From positions 1 to 64,000 of the forward strand of contig CAYQQR010000012.1 of the NCBI GenBank assembly GCA_964420035.1: DNA of 64,000 nucleotides, written 5' to 3'. The DNA is from CAYQQR01 sp964420035. GTDB taxonomy: Bacteria > Bacteroidota > Bacteroidia > Bacteroidales > SM23-62. The notes under the pieces were generated by a model, which saw only the letters and a program-made list of their open reading frames with translations, was not told the DNA's origin and made no database searches. Both the position numbers and the translations under genes were made by a program. Position 1 is the stretch's first letter, and every line of letters starts with the position of its first letter. Below, in pieces: positions 51,206-58,997 of the stretch.

Positions 51206-51990
51206 ATTTCCTTTATTTTTCTAACCGGATTGGTATCAATATTCAAATATCCGTGAATAGAGATCGCAATGAATAGAACAATCGCACAAACCAGGGCGGT
51301 CCATTGCAATTCAGGGATCTTTCCCCAATGTCTCACGGAAATAGCTATAAGGGCCCAGACTCCTACCAATGCGAATTCCCGCATGTTCCTGGAGATGATC
51401 ATAAACAGGTTGATCAGGGTCGCGACAATGATCATGATCAGGGTCCAGGTGAGCTCGCTAAACAGGGCCTGCCATCCGATCTTGGTCAGATAGGCTGCCA
51501 CATTGGCAACGGTGGCAATGGCGATCCAGCCGCTAAACAGACAAAAGGGCCACCAGATCCAGAAAATGACAGGCAAAGGCGCGTCCCATCGTTCCATATT
51601 GAGCCGGATCACGATGATGATCAGGGAGAGCAAAATCAAAAACATCATCAGAACCGACACGCCGGTCTGATCGCTGAGCCAAAACCAGAGCCAGGCAGCA
51701 GTGGCCAGGTTAGCGATGATAAACCAAGGGCCCATCTTCAAAATAAAATCATCGTCCCTCCTGTCAATAAATGCTTTCTTAAACTGGAAGATGCCGTGGG
51801 CAAGCAAGCCCAGGTATATCAATCCCCAGATGGAAAAGGCGTATCCGGCAGGGGTGAAAAGATTATTGTATTCGGAACTCACGGATGCCACGGTATTGCC
51901 ATTGATTTCCAAAAAATTGGTAAGGTAGTTCCAGATTATAAGTGTAATTACCGTTAAAAGATTTAGCAGGGCCAGGGTCTTTTTATTCAT
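51172..51990 (-). CDS. TspO/MBR-related membrane protein
   Basis: A 272-residue protein with about eight transmembrane helices, rich in Trp, related to the TspO/MBR (tryptophan-rich sensory protein) superfamily: FTPAGYAFSIWGLIYLGL is the signature at the start of helix 2. Bacterial TspO is about 160 residues with five helices; this is the longer, poorly described Bacteroidota type. The family binds tetrapyrroles and steroids. The open frame extends to 52056 but the ATG at 51990 (MNKKTLALLNLL) fits a normal first helix. The C-terminal residues (about CRDPASSAG) are read from a palindromic repeat. Confidence 0.75.
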   Translation of the reverse strand: MNKKTLALLNLLTVITLIIWNYLTNFLEINGNTVASVSSEYNNLFTPAGYAFSIWGLIYLGLLAHGIFQFKKAFIDRRDDDFILKMGPWFIIANLATAAWLWFWLSDQTGVSVLMMFLILLSLIIIVIRLNMERWDAPLPVIFWIWWPFCLFSGWIAIATVANVAAYLTKIGWQALFSELTWTLIMIIVATLINLFMIISRNMREFALVGVWALIAISVRHWGKIPELQWTALVCAIVLFIAISIHGYLNIDTNPVRKIKEMKCRDPASSAG

Positions 51991-52084
51991 GTTCCTGTTT
52001 TTGTAAATTAGCTTTTTCAAAGCTATGCTTATACCGTTAACAGAAATCAAATTCATCTCATAATAGCGGAAGGCCTTTATCTGA

Positions 52085-52930
52085 ATGAAAAAGGACTACT
52101 TCAAAAACAAGGTAGTAATAATTACCGGATCGAGCAGGGGGATCGGTAAATCATTGGCCAAAGAACTGTGCAAACTGGGAGCCGGCGTGGTAATAAACGG
52201 CCGTGATCAGGAGCGACTGGAAAAGCTCAGGGAGGAAATGCACAGCCAGAAATATGATGTACTGGCCGTGCAGGCTGATGTGACCCAAACCTCTGAAGCC
52301 GATGCACTAATCAAAAAGACCGTGGAATACTTCGGCAGGATCGATATGCTTGTCAATATGGCCGGGATTTCTATGAATGCACAATTTAAAGACCTGGAAG
52401 CTGTGGTGTTCAGGCAGACCATGGAGATTAACTATCTTGGTTCCGTTTTTCCCACCCGGGCCGCTTTACCGTATATAAAGGAAAGCAGTGGAAGTATTTT
52501 ATTCATCTCGAGTGTGAGCGGCTTAATCGGCTTACCTAATTTTTCAGCCTATTGTGCATCCAAAATGAGTTTAACGGCCCTGGCGGAATCCTTACGACTG
52601 GAGCTGATCGAAACCGGGGTGCATATCGGTATCACCTATGTGAGTTTTACCCGGAACGAACTCGGCAAATTGATCCTCGACCCCAAGGGTCGAAGAATGA
52701 AAAAACCGGAATTTGATGACCAGATGAGATATGATTCCAATTTAACAGTCTCCCGGAAGATTATTCGTCAACTGTCAAAAAGAAAATTCAGATACAACTA
52801 TTCCTTCTATGGCAGATTGATCCTGTTTATGAAATCCATCTGCCCGGGATTCTTATTCCGTGTTTTAGCTATCGCGAGAAAAAGAAGGATGTTCCAGGGT
52901 AAGCGAAAGCCTGTTCAGACTGATTCATAG
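52085..52930 (+). CDS. Short-chain dehydrogenase/reductase (SDR)
   Basis: A 281-residue SDR oxidoreductase of the classical type. NAD(P)-binding motif VVIITGSSRGIGKSLA, then VNMAGISMNAQ (NNAG position, here N-M-A-G), the catalytic Ser in ISSVSGLIGL and the Y-x3-K pair in FSAYCASKMS. Sequence continues beyond the fold by about 70 basic residues (MKSICPGFLFRVLAIARKRRM), which may be a membrane-facing tail. NADP preference is suggested by GSSRGIG and Arg after strand 2, but not proven. Substrate is unknown. It is divergent from the TspO-like gene. Confidence 0.88.
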   Translation: MKKDYFKNKVVIITGSSRGIGKSLAKELCKLGAGVVINGRDQERLEKLREEMHSQKYDVLAVQADVTQTSEADALIKKTVEYFGRIDMLVNMAGISMNAQFKDLEAVVFRQTMEINYLGSVFPTRAALPYIKESSGSILFISSVSGLIGLPNFSAYCASKMSLTALAESLRLELIETGVHIGITYVSFTRNELGKLILDPKGRRMKKPEFDDQMRYDSNLTVSRKIIRQLSKRKFRYNYSFYGRLILFMKSICPGFLFRVLAIARKRRMFQGKRKPVQTDS

Positions 52931-52956
52931 TCGATGAAAACGCCGATTCCTATAAT

Positions 52957-53676
52957 TCACAGGACTTTTATGGCTATCTGGTAGAAATTATTGACTGCAC
53001 CCAGTACTTTGTATTTGATGTAAAATGCGCCGGTCCATTCCATAAACGCCTTGAATTCATGAAGGGGTACATTGAATTCATCAAAGAAAAAAACATCCCC
53101 GGACCGAAGCATGGGGGTGATTAGGGTGAGTACATACAGTGTGGCAGAGTACAGGTCGGCATCCATGTGAATGACTTTCCTGCGATCCGGATGATAGGAA
53201 TTAAGGAAAGGGATTAAGGTTTGTTGAAACAGACCCTGGAAGAATTCATGCCTCGGGTCATTTATTTCCGGTGGTTTGCTGCCGGAAGCCATGTCCCCTT
53301 TTTTGAAGGGCCCCCAATCCTCGGGCAGACCGGAGAAGGTGTCAAAACCGAAAAAACGGGCGTCTTTGTTATCAATCCGGTTGAGCCACCATTTGAAGGA
53401 ATCCCCTTTCGACACGCCAAACTCAAGGTAATCTATCCCGGTATTCAGTTCCTCGGTCCGGATAACATGCTCGTACAAAGCTTCCCTCCTGGTATAATCG
53501 AATTTCCAGGTATAGAAATCATTATAACCGCATTGCTTCTTATGTCTGGCAATCCACCTGGAAATCGCTGCCATGTGGACAAAAAAATTTAAAACTCCCC
53601 GTGGTACAAACCGGTCTGCCCTGAGCAGAAAAAATATGCCTTTGAATTTACCCCTGAGTTTACTGGGCTTTCTCAT
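52957..53676 (-). CDS. TylF/MycF-like SAM-dependent methyltransferase
   Basis: A 239-residue protein resembling sugar O-methyltransferases of the TylF/MycF type: YLEFGVSKGDSFKWW is the SAM-binding start, FFGFDTFSGLPEDWG the acidic loop typical of the family, VIHMDADLYSATLYVL the metal- or acceptor-binding region, and GDVFFFDEFN a later motif. A basic N-terminal extension of ~50 residues may attach to the membrane. It is likely to methylate sugars or lipids of the envelope; the acceptor is unknown. It is convergent with the SDR gene. Confidence 0.8.
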   Translation of the reverse strand: MRKPSKLRGKFKGIFFLLRADRFVPRGVLNFFVHMAAISRWIARHKKQCGYNDFYTWKFDYTRREALYEHVIRTEELNTGIDYLEFGVSKGDSFKWWLNRIDNKDARFFGFDTFSGLPEDWGPFKKGDMASGSKPPEINDPRHEFFQGLFQQTLIPFLNSYHPDRRKVIHMDADLYSATLYVLTLITPMLRSGDVFFFDEFNVPLHEFKAFMEWTGAFYIKYKVLGAVNNFYQIAIKVL

Positions 53677-53763
53677 GCTTTAGTTTATATCGGCGAATGC
53701 TCTAAAATGTAAGGCAGCCTGATTTATTGAATAATTCAAAGCAAGATGGCTATTTTTTTGGAA

Positions 53764-54369
53764 TTACTGAAGAACAGTATAATCCCACCAAAAGGGTCCG
53801 GTACCGGTCTTGCCCGGCCTGATCTTTGATTTCCTGACTATTTCCAGGGCTTCTTCAGGAGTGTAGGATGTTTTGAATTTCTTTACAAATAGAGCAAAAA
53901 AGCCACGCCTAAGATCTGTGATCAATATCTTGCCACCCGGTTTGGTTATCCGTTCGATCTCGTTCAACATGGCTATGGGATCTTCGACAATATGTAGCAT
54001 GTAACTGTTAACCACTGCATCAAATGAGTTCGTTCCGAACGGAAGGTCCTGTACATCTCCTTCCTGAGTTTTGATCCTATTCTGGAATCCTTCTGCTTCA
54101 ATCATCGAGTGGCTTATTTCCAGCAGAGGTTTACTCAAGTCTATACCCGTAATCTCAACATCTGGCAGCACCTTGGCTATTTCGATGGGAACCCCGGAAA
54201 ATCCGCAACCTGCATCCAGGATCTTGCCACGGGTAAATCCGCTTTTCTTCAGAAAATCAGCCAGCCTTTTACCGGTCATGCGTATGCTCCAGCGATTTCG
54301 TTTGTAATAACCCTCGGCCCATTCCCGGTCGTGGAACACACGGGGATGGAATAACTCGGCTTTTTTCAT
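53764..54369 (-). CDS. Class I SAM-dependent methyltransferase (UbiE/type-11)
   Basis: A 201-residue methyltransferase with motif I ILDAGCGFSGVPIEIA, the acidic ITGIDLSKPLLEIS after strand 2, GDVQDLPFGTNSFDAVVNSYMLHIV (motif II/III) and KPGGKILITDLRR. This pattern is the Methyltransf_11/UbiE type, which acts on quinone precursors or diverse small molecules. The context with ion exchangers and DoxX does not reveal the substrate. Confidence 0.85.
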   Translation of the reverse strand: MKKAELFHPRVFHDREWAEGYYKRNRWSIRMTGKRLADFLKKSGFTRGKILDAGCGFSGVPIEIAKVLPDVEITGIDLSKPLLEISHSMIEAEGFQNRIKTQEGDVQDLPFGTNSFDAVVNSYMLHIVEDPIAMLNEIERITKPGGKILITDLRRGFFALFVKKFKTSYTPEEALEIVRKSKIRPGKTGTGPFWWDYTVLQ

Positions 54370-54469
54370 GGTTTTGATTATTTGGGATTATTCCTGTAAA
54401 GGTATACAGAAGGATTGGTTAATACTTTTAGTTTTCGTTCATTAAAACATCATTAAGGACAAGTACCAC

Positions 54470-55420
54470 TTAGATGAGATATCCCAGGATCACGAACACG
54501 AGGTAGAAAAGGATCAGAAAAGCTCCCGCCCACCGCGGGATTTTATTAGCCATAAGCAATAGCAAAGAAATAAATAAAATGGTGAATATGCTTAGGGGAA
54601 GGTAGAGCCATAGTGTTTTGGGGGCTACTTCAACCGGTCTGACCAGTGCAATGATCCCGGCATTAAAAAGAAAGAAGGCCATTACGGAGCCCACAACATT
54701 ACCCAATGTTATGTCCGGTTTTCCTTTGATTGCAGCGGGCAGTTCCCTGGCGATTTCTTCTATGCTCACGAGAAAGGCGATAATGGTCATACCATAAACC
54801 GTATCCGATAATTGGAAACGGTCCAGCAGGACCCGGGAGCCTTCCACAAGCATTTCACTGCCGCCGATGATGGCAGCCAGGGACAGGATCATCAGGCCTG
54901 CCGAAGCCCATTTACCCGGCAGCTTTTCCTCCGTGAGCATTTCGCTTACCTCTCCTCCCGGTTTAAGGGTGATGCCTTTTTTGTTGAGACGGATCAGATA
55001 CCATACGGCAAGGCCATAGCCCGCCAATAAAAGAATGCCATCCCATCGCCCCAGGTATCTATCGGTTACCAGGACGGAGAAAAGAATCACTGAAAAGATG
55101 GGTATGAGCATTATCCGCCATGAGATCTTTTTAAAATGAAGGGGGGAAAATAAAGCGGTAACCCCCAGGGCCAGTGCCATGGCAACCATGGCTGCCCCGA
55201 TGATGGAACCCGTGGCCAGTCCGCCCAGCGCTTCGTAAGTACCCACGGCCCCCACGCCCAGGTTTTCAGGATCAAATCCGAGGAATATAACGCTTATCAG
55301 GAAAGGGGAGAGGTTGAAATGAATTGAAAATCCTACCACTCCCTTCACCAGTTGTTCTGCAAAAAAGATCACAATAGCGACTCCGCTTGTTGCTAATATA
55401 ATCGACCAGAACAGATTCAT
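54470..55420 (-). CDS. Sodium/calcium exchanger-family antiporter (CaCA)
   Basis: A 316-residue, about ten-helix membrane protein with the two inverted Na_Ca_ex repeats: alpha-1 near residues 50-80 (FLGFDPENLGVGAVGTYEALGGLATGSIIGAA) and alpha-2 near residues 205-250 (TIIAFLVSIEEIARELPAAIKG, DITLGNVVGSV). The acidic residues in each (GxxPE and SIEE) line the ion path. Prokaryotic members exchange Ca2+ or other cations for Na+ or H+. The first repeat has DPEN instead of the usual PE, a small deviation. Confidence 0.85.
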   Translation of the reverse strand: MNLFWSIILATSGVAIVIFFAEQLVKGVVGFSIHFNLSPFLISVIFLGFDPENLGVGAVGTYEALGGLATGSIIGAAMVAMALALGVTALFSPLHFKKISWRIMLIPIFSVILFSVLVTDRYLGRWDGILLLAGYGLAVWYLIRLNKKGITLKPGGEVSEMLTEEKLPGKWASAGLMILSLAAIIGGSEMLVEGSRVLLDRFQLSDTVYGMTIIAFLVSIEEIARELPAAIKGKPDITLGNVVGSVMAFFLFNAGIIALVRPVEVAPKTLWLYLPLSIFTILFISLLLLMANKIPRWAGAFLILFYLVFVILGYLI

Positions 55421-55437
55421 AGACTCAGATAGTTAAA

Positions 55438-55914
55438 TTAAGTTTTAATCGCTTTCACACTTAGTATCCGGTCCAGAGACCATCGGCCACCTCCTTTGAG
55501 CAACAGGAATAGGCTGCCCAGCCACATGGCAAAATCCGTGCGCATTGCATGAGCCATGCTCCAGAAACCATAATTGTTCAGTTCCCGGAGTTCAAAAGGT
55601 CCGAAGCTTTTTCCGAAGGCAACGGGGATCTTGGTGATAATAATGGCCACCGTCATGTTGATAAGCATGGCGACAGACGCCCCTCTTGTTAAAAAACCGG
55701 CTAATAATAATAACCCGAACAGGATCTCGAAAACGCCCACGAAACCGGCTAAGAATTCCGGTGCAGGGAATCCCATGCTCTCAAACCTGCCGGCACCGCG
55801 TAATACAGGGAATAAAAATTTCTGTAATCCTTCTGAGAGAAAAACGCCCCCAACCATGATACGGATGATCAGGGTTGCATTTGAGCGGTTTGTATTTATG
55901 ATTTTGATAAACAT
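55438..55914 (-). CDS. DoxX-family membrane protein
   Basis: A 158-residue inner-membrane protein with four helices. DoxX signature: IIRIMVGGVFLSEGLQKFLFP, then GRFESMGFPAPEFLAGFVGVFEILFGLLLLAGFLTR. DoxX/SURF4-like proteins are linked to quinol oxidation, redox stress and thiosulfate metabolism; the exact role is unknown. The frame is open to 56019, but the ATG at 55914 makes sense of the fold and leaves a 34-base gap to the divergent gene, with a TTGTACAA palindrome in the shared promoter region (55923-55930). Confidence 0.85.
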   Translation of the reverse strand: MFIKIINTNRSNATLIIRIMVGGVFLSEGLQKFLFPVLRGAGRFESMGFPAPEFLAGFVGVFEILFGLLLLAGFLTRGASVAMLINMTVAIIITKIPVAFGKSFGPFELRELNNYGFWSMAHAMRTDFAMWLGSLFLLLKGGGRWSLDRILSVKAIKT

Positions 55915-55948
55915 GCCGTAAATTGTACAATATAACAAAATCACCATT

Positions 55949-57079
55949 ATGATTTCAAATGATTCTGTTGAACGCTCCAGGAATCTAATGGAGGCCTTCT
56001 TACAAAGAACCGGGGTCACGGGAGACGATGGTGATCCTGAACGGAGGTATCTATGGACCGATGCACTCGCCGTACAGTGTTGTTTTGCCCTGGCTCATTC
56101 CATTGATATGGATGACTATAGGGCATATGCTTTAAAACTGATCGGCATGGTCCACCATATCCTCGGCAGGCACCGGGAGGACGATCCCCGGGAAGGATGG
56201 ATCAGCGGACTTTCCGAAGAAGAAGGAGAGAGACATCCAACTGCTGGAGGCTTACGGATCGGGAAAAAGCTGCCGGAAAGAAAACCGGATCAGCCCATCA
56301 ATAAAAGTATGGAATGGGAGCGCGACGGACAGTACTTTCACTACCTGACCCGGTGGTTTCACGCGCTCATGCAGGCACACAAAGAAACAGGAGGCAAGAA
56401 ATACGCGGTCTGGGCCGCCGATCTGATCAAAGCCGGCGAGAAGTTCATAGAAAAAAAAGCCGGCAGGATCCGGATGTACTGGAAGATGAGCATCGACCTG
56501 TTATCCCCGGCCGTCGAAAGCATGGGGGCCCACGATCCCCTGGAAGGACTGATCTGTGCTTACAGTATCCTGGAGGTTTTACCGGAAAGATCGAAAGAAC
56601 TCAAATCGCTTAAATCAGACTTTGAGACCTTGTGCCGGGGCATGGACTGGCTCACCGACGATCCGCTGGGAACAGGAGGATTGTTATTGAATACGGCCCG
56701 GGCGGCAGAATTAGAGAAAGGCGGAACTTCACTGCCTGATTCAATCAGTACCCGGAAGCTTTTAGAGGCAAGTCTGGGGGGATTGCAGATCTATAAGAAC
56801 CAGGTCTATCATCCCTTCCGGGCGGCAGAGGGCCGTCTGGCATTCAGGGAATGCGGATTGTCCCTGGGTACCCGGGTTTTGCACGGATCGCGGGACAGAT
56901 TCGTTGAATTAAAACTGGCCAGACTGGAAGATTACCTTCCCCTGGCTAAGGAACTGGAAGAATTCTGGCTCAACCGGGGAAATCAAAAATCCTATACCTG
57001 GCAGGATCACCTCGATATCAATGCCGTAACCCTGGCATCGAGCCTGTCAGCACAGTCCTATCCGACGGCCTTCGCTTGA
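55949..57079 (+). CDS. Uncharacterised all-helical (six-hairpin-like) protein
   Basis: A 376-residue cytoplasmic protein with no signal peptide, not recognised as a named family. Repeating helix pairs with aromatic caps (DALAVQCCFALAHSIDMDDYRAYALK, FHYLTRWFHALMQAHKETGGKKYAVWAADLIKA, SMGAHDPLEGLICAYSILEVL) resemble the alpha/alpha toroid of glycoside hydrolases and terpene cyclases. Several Trp and Asp residues (YLWTDALAVQ, MEWERDGQYFHYL) could form an active site. The downstream DUF427 remnant is close. The start ATG is 34 bases from the divergent DoxX gene. Function is unknown; a glycosidase- or epimerase-like role is only a fold guess. Confidence 0.55.
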   Translation: MISNDSVERSRNLMEAFLQRTGVTGDDGDPERRYLWTDALAVQCCFALAHSIDMDDYRAYALKLIGMVHHILGRHREDDPREGWISGLSEEEGERHPTAGGLRIGKKLPERKPDQPINKSMEWERDGQYFHYLTRWFHALMQAHKETGGKKYAVWAADLIKAGEKFIEKKAGRIRMYWKMSIDLLSPAVESMGAHDPLEGLICAYSILEVLPERSKELKSLKSDFETLCRGMDWLTDDPLGTGGLLLNTARAAELEKGGTSLPDSISTRKLLEASLGGLQIYKNQVYHPFRAAEGRLAFRECGLSLGTRVLHGSRDRFVELKLARLEDYLPLAKELEEFWLNRGNQKSYTWQDHLDINAVTLASSLSAQSYPTAFA

Positions 57080-57082
57080 ATT

Positions 57083-57199
57083 AATGTCTATCCCTTTCCA
57101 AACCCAAAGGTTACCGAGATCAAACACCTGGTTGCTTTTTATACAGAAAAGCCGGATGGATTTTATGTGGATGGTGAAAAACTGAAAGAAAGAACCTGA
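57083..57199 (+). pseudogene. Remnant of a DUF427-like protein (C-terminus)
   Basis: In the plus frame ending with TGA at 57197-57199 the sequence reads NVYPFPNPKVTEIKHLVAFY then TEKPDGFYVDGEKLKERT. It resembles the C-terminal strands of DUF427 (NTP_transf_9) proteins, which typically read as sYP-x-P-x3-x-EIK-x-x-VAFY. The N-terminal two-thirds are missing; upstream lies the unknown helical protein. There is no start codon at a sensible place, so this is a relic. Similarity is judged by eye, so the family call is moderate. Confidence 0.55.
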
Positions 57200-57237
57200 A
57201 TATTTCGTTGGAGCGAGTTCTTATGAATACATGCTTT

Positions 57238-57585
57238 TCAAAGATTCTTTCTTTTTTTCCCCGGTAATGATTTAATTACCAGGTCGTAGGAATGTTTTAT
57301 CCAATCCTTGATGAGCTCATCCGGGAGGGAGCCGTCAATTCTGACATTGTTCCAGTGCTTCTTGTTGAAGTGGTAGGCCCCCTTGACCTCGGGGTACCGT
57401 TCCCGCAGTTCAACGGCCGGTTCGGGATCACACTTCAGGCTGATGCCGCGTTTTTCTTCGGACAGGTCAAGCAAGGCAAACATCTTTCCACCGACCTTGA
57501 ATACCAGGGCGGTGTCATTGAAGGGTAAACTCTCCGTGACACCGGGTATTGAAAGGCAAAAATTTCTGATTTCTTCAATGTTCAT
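57238..57585 (-). CDS. MmcQ/YjbR-family protein
   Basis: A 115-residue protein of the MmcQ/YjbR family, whose fold resembles a double-wing DNA-binding domain. Landmarks: IEEIRNFCLSIPGVTESLPF at the N-terminus, KMFALLDLSEEKRGISLKCDPE and the C-terminal AYHFNKKHWNNVRIDGSLPDE followed by a helix. Exact function in bacteria is unknown. Length is normal. It is downstream of the DUF427 remnant on the opposite strand. Confidence 0.9.
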   Translation of the reverse strand: MNIEEIRNFCLSIPGVTESLPFNDTALVFKVGGKMFALLDLSEEKRGISLKCDPEPAVELRERYPEVKGAYHFNKKHWNNVRIDGSLPDELIKDWIKHSYDLVIKSLPGKKRKNL

Positions 57586-57601
57586 TATTCATTTATAATC
57601 C

Positions 57602-58171
57602 TTATATGGTTTTCTTCAGTTTTTTAGGACCGTACCATAACCAGAATCCGGTTACGGTAAAGGTCAGTAATCCCAGACCCATGATGCTGGTGTAGATAAG
57701 CTTGATGAATTCACCGGGGGTCCCGAACATTTTATCCATAATAGAGAAATCATGGAGGTTTTCTATAAAGTCGGATCTTCTTTTCGCCACCTGGAGCAGC
57801 TCCCCCGTTGCACCGTCGAGCTGGATACCATAGTTGTGATTCTTGAAAACAAACTTGACCGATCCCATGTCTTTTCTGACGTCAATTCGTTCAATTTCTG
57901 TTGAAAGATCAGGAGAAACTGAATCATGAAGTATCAGGCAGGCATTTCTGTATAAGCTATCCAGTGGCAACCAGTCTGTTAATTCCGTGGATGTACCCTT
58001 CTTGGTTTCAGGAAGGAGTTTCCCGTTGCTGTGTTTTTTCCACCCTAAAAGTATGCCCGTTCCCGCGATGAAGAAAAAGAATACGAATAACATGATAGCC
58101 GTTGTTCTGTGTATCTTCCTGAAGACCCGGATCAGTTTTGATTGTTTTTTTCTCTTTCTTTTGCTTTCCAT
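57602..58171 (-). CDS. PepSY-associated membrane protein
   Basis: A 189-residue protein (the frame is open to an ATG at 58195, eight codons earlier, which touches the repeat region). One N-terminal transmembrane helix (about 20-40; TTAIMLFVFFFFIAGTGILLGW) with the PepSY_TM mark of Arg-Lys-His before it (FRKIHRTT), then a periplasmic PepSY-like domain, and a second helix near the C-terminus (SIMGLGLLTFTVTGFWLWYGPKK). PepSY_TM proteins are associated with iron reduction, sulfite reduction or cytochrome-like systems. It is shorter than the four-helix PiuB/PepSY_TM proteins. Confidence 0.8.
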   Translation of the reverse strand: MESKRKRKKQSKLIRVFRKIHRTTAIMLFVFFFFIAGTGILLGWKKHSNGKLLPETKKGTSTELTDWLPLDSLYRNACLILHDSVSPDLSTEIERIDVRKDMGSVKFVFKNHNYGIQLDGATGELLQVAKRRSDFIENLHDFSIMDKMFGTPGEFIKLIYTSIMGLGLLTFTVTGFWLWYGPKKLKKTI

Positions 58172-58195
58172 ATTGATTCTTATTTGAGATTGCAT

Positions 58196-58614
58196 TCCGC
58201 TGCGCTGTATTTCTGCCTTCGGCTGTAACTCGCTACGCTGTAACTCGCTACGCTGTAACTCGCTACGCTGTAACTCGCTCGCTTCGCTCGCCGTAGCTCG
58301 CCTTCGGCTGTAATAACGGTTCTGAACGGTGCCAAACGGTGCCTAACGGTACATAACGGTTCTGAACCAAGGAATTAAGGAACTAAGGAACTTCATCCTG
58401 AATCCTATTCCTGCCACTGACTCCTGATATAGCGTTCTTTGTGCCTTCCTTGCGCTCTTTGCGGTTCAATATTTTAGCGTCTCAATGTCTCATCGTCCCG
58501 GTGTCACTTCATCCTTTAATTGAACCTCCCGGTTTCCCGGAAATATATATCAATGGTTTTACTATTGATTTATTACGAGTCATGATTAGATATTTTCACT
58601 TTAAATCGCCTGGT
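58196..58614. repeat. Gene-free region with two tandem arrays
   Basis: No reading frame is supported here. At 58222-58279 the 15-mer GCTGTAACTCGCTAC occurs almost four times in tandem. It is flanked by GCCTTCGGC-type palindromes (58215 and 58302). At 58311-58366 six AACGGT boxes lie at exact 10-base steps, decamer copy A. The remainder, AT-rich with CCTGAATCC, GCGCTCTTT and CTCAATGTCTC fragments, holds no promoter-like box that I can defend. It separates the PepSY gene and the DUF2568 gene, both on the minus strand. Confidence 0.75.
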
Positions 58615-58983
58615 TTATTGTTTGATCAACCAACGAATTTTATCGTATGATATTAAATAATGGATGACCACGATCAACCCAAAGATCCACCAAAGCATGG
58701 ATAATCCGAGATCATAGCATGCCCATACGGCAAAACCGAAAAAAGATAATTCAATAATCAATCGTAAGATCCCAGGTATTGGAATGGGTGCTTTTCCCGA
58801 GCGGCTGGGATCATCTGGAACAGCAAAAACACCCCGGATTGTTGCCGCGATTAATGGCATACCGATGGCAAGAATGTACCTGAAAAGGCCATCGCCCTGG
58901 ATCCAACCCCATACACCCATAATGAGCAGCGCTGAAATTTCCAGTATGAAACGAATGAATAGATTGACAGGATGGTTCCCCAT
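58615..58983 (-). CDS. DUF2568 (YrdB-like) membrane protein
   Basis: A 122-residue protein with four transmembrane helices. The DUF2568/YrdB pattern is seen as LFIRFILEISALLIMGVWGW, LIAATIRGVFAVPDDPSRSGKAPIPIPG and LRLIIELSFFGFAVWACYDLG. Members are small inner-membrane proteins of unknown role, the best known being YrdB of Bacillus subtilis. It precedes the repeat region and follows the cation/proton antiporter gene (15 bases apart), so it is likely in one transcript. Confidence 0.85.
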   Translation of the reverse strand: MGNHPVNLFIRFILEISALLIMGVWGWIQGDGLFRYILAIGMPLIAATIRGVFAVPDDPSRSGKAPIPIPGILRLIIELSFFGFAVWACYDLGLSMLWWIFGLIVVIHYLISYDKIRWLIKQ

Positions 58984-58997
58984 TGCCGAATGGTATT

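Noticed and set aside
58222..58279. 15-mer GCTGTAACTCGCTAC tandem as a binding-site array (iteron)
   Set aside because: Fewer than four copies, no replication initiator gene nearby, and the unit looks like slippage of a palindrome-rich segment; kept only as a repeat.
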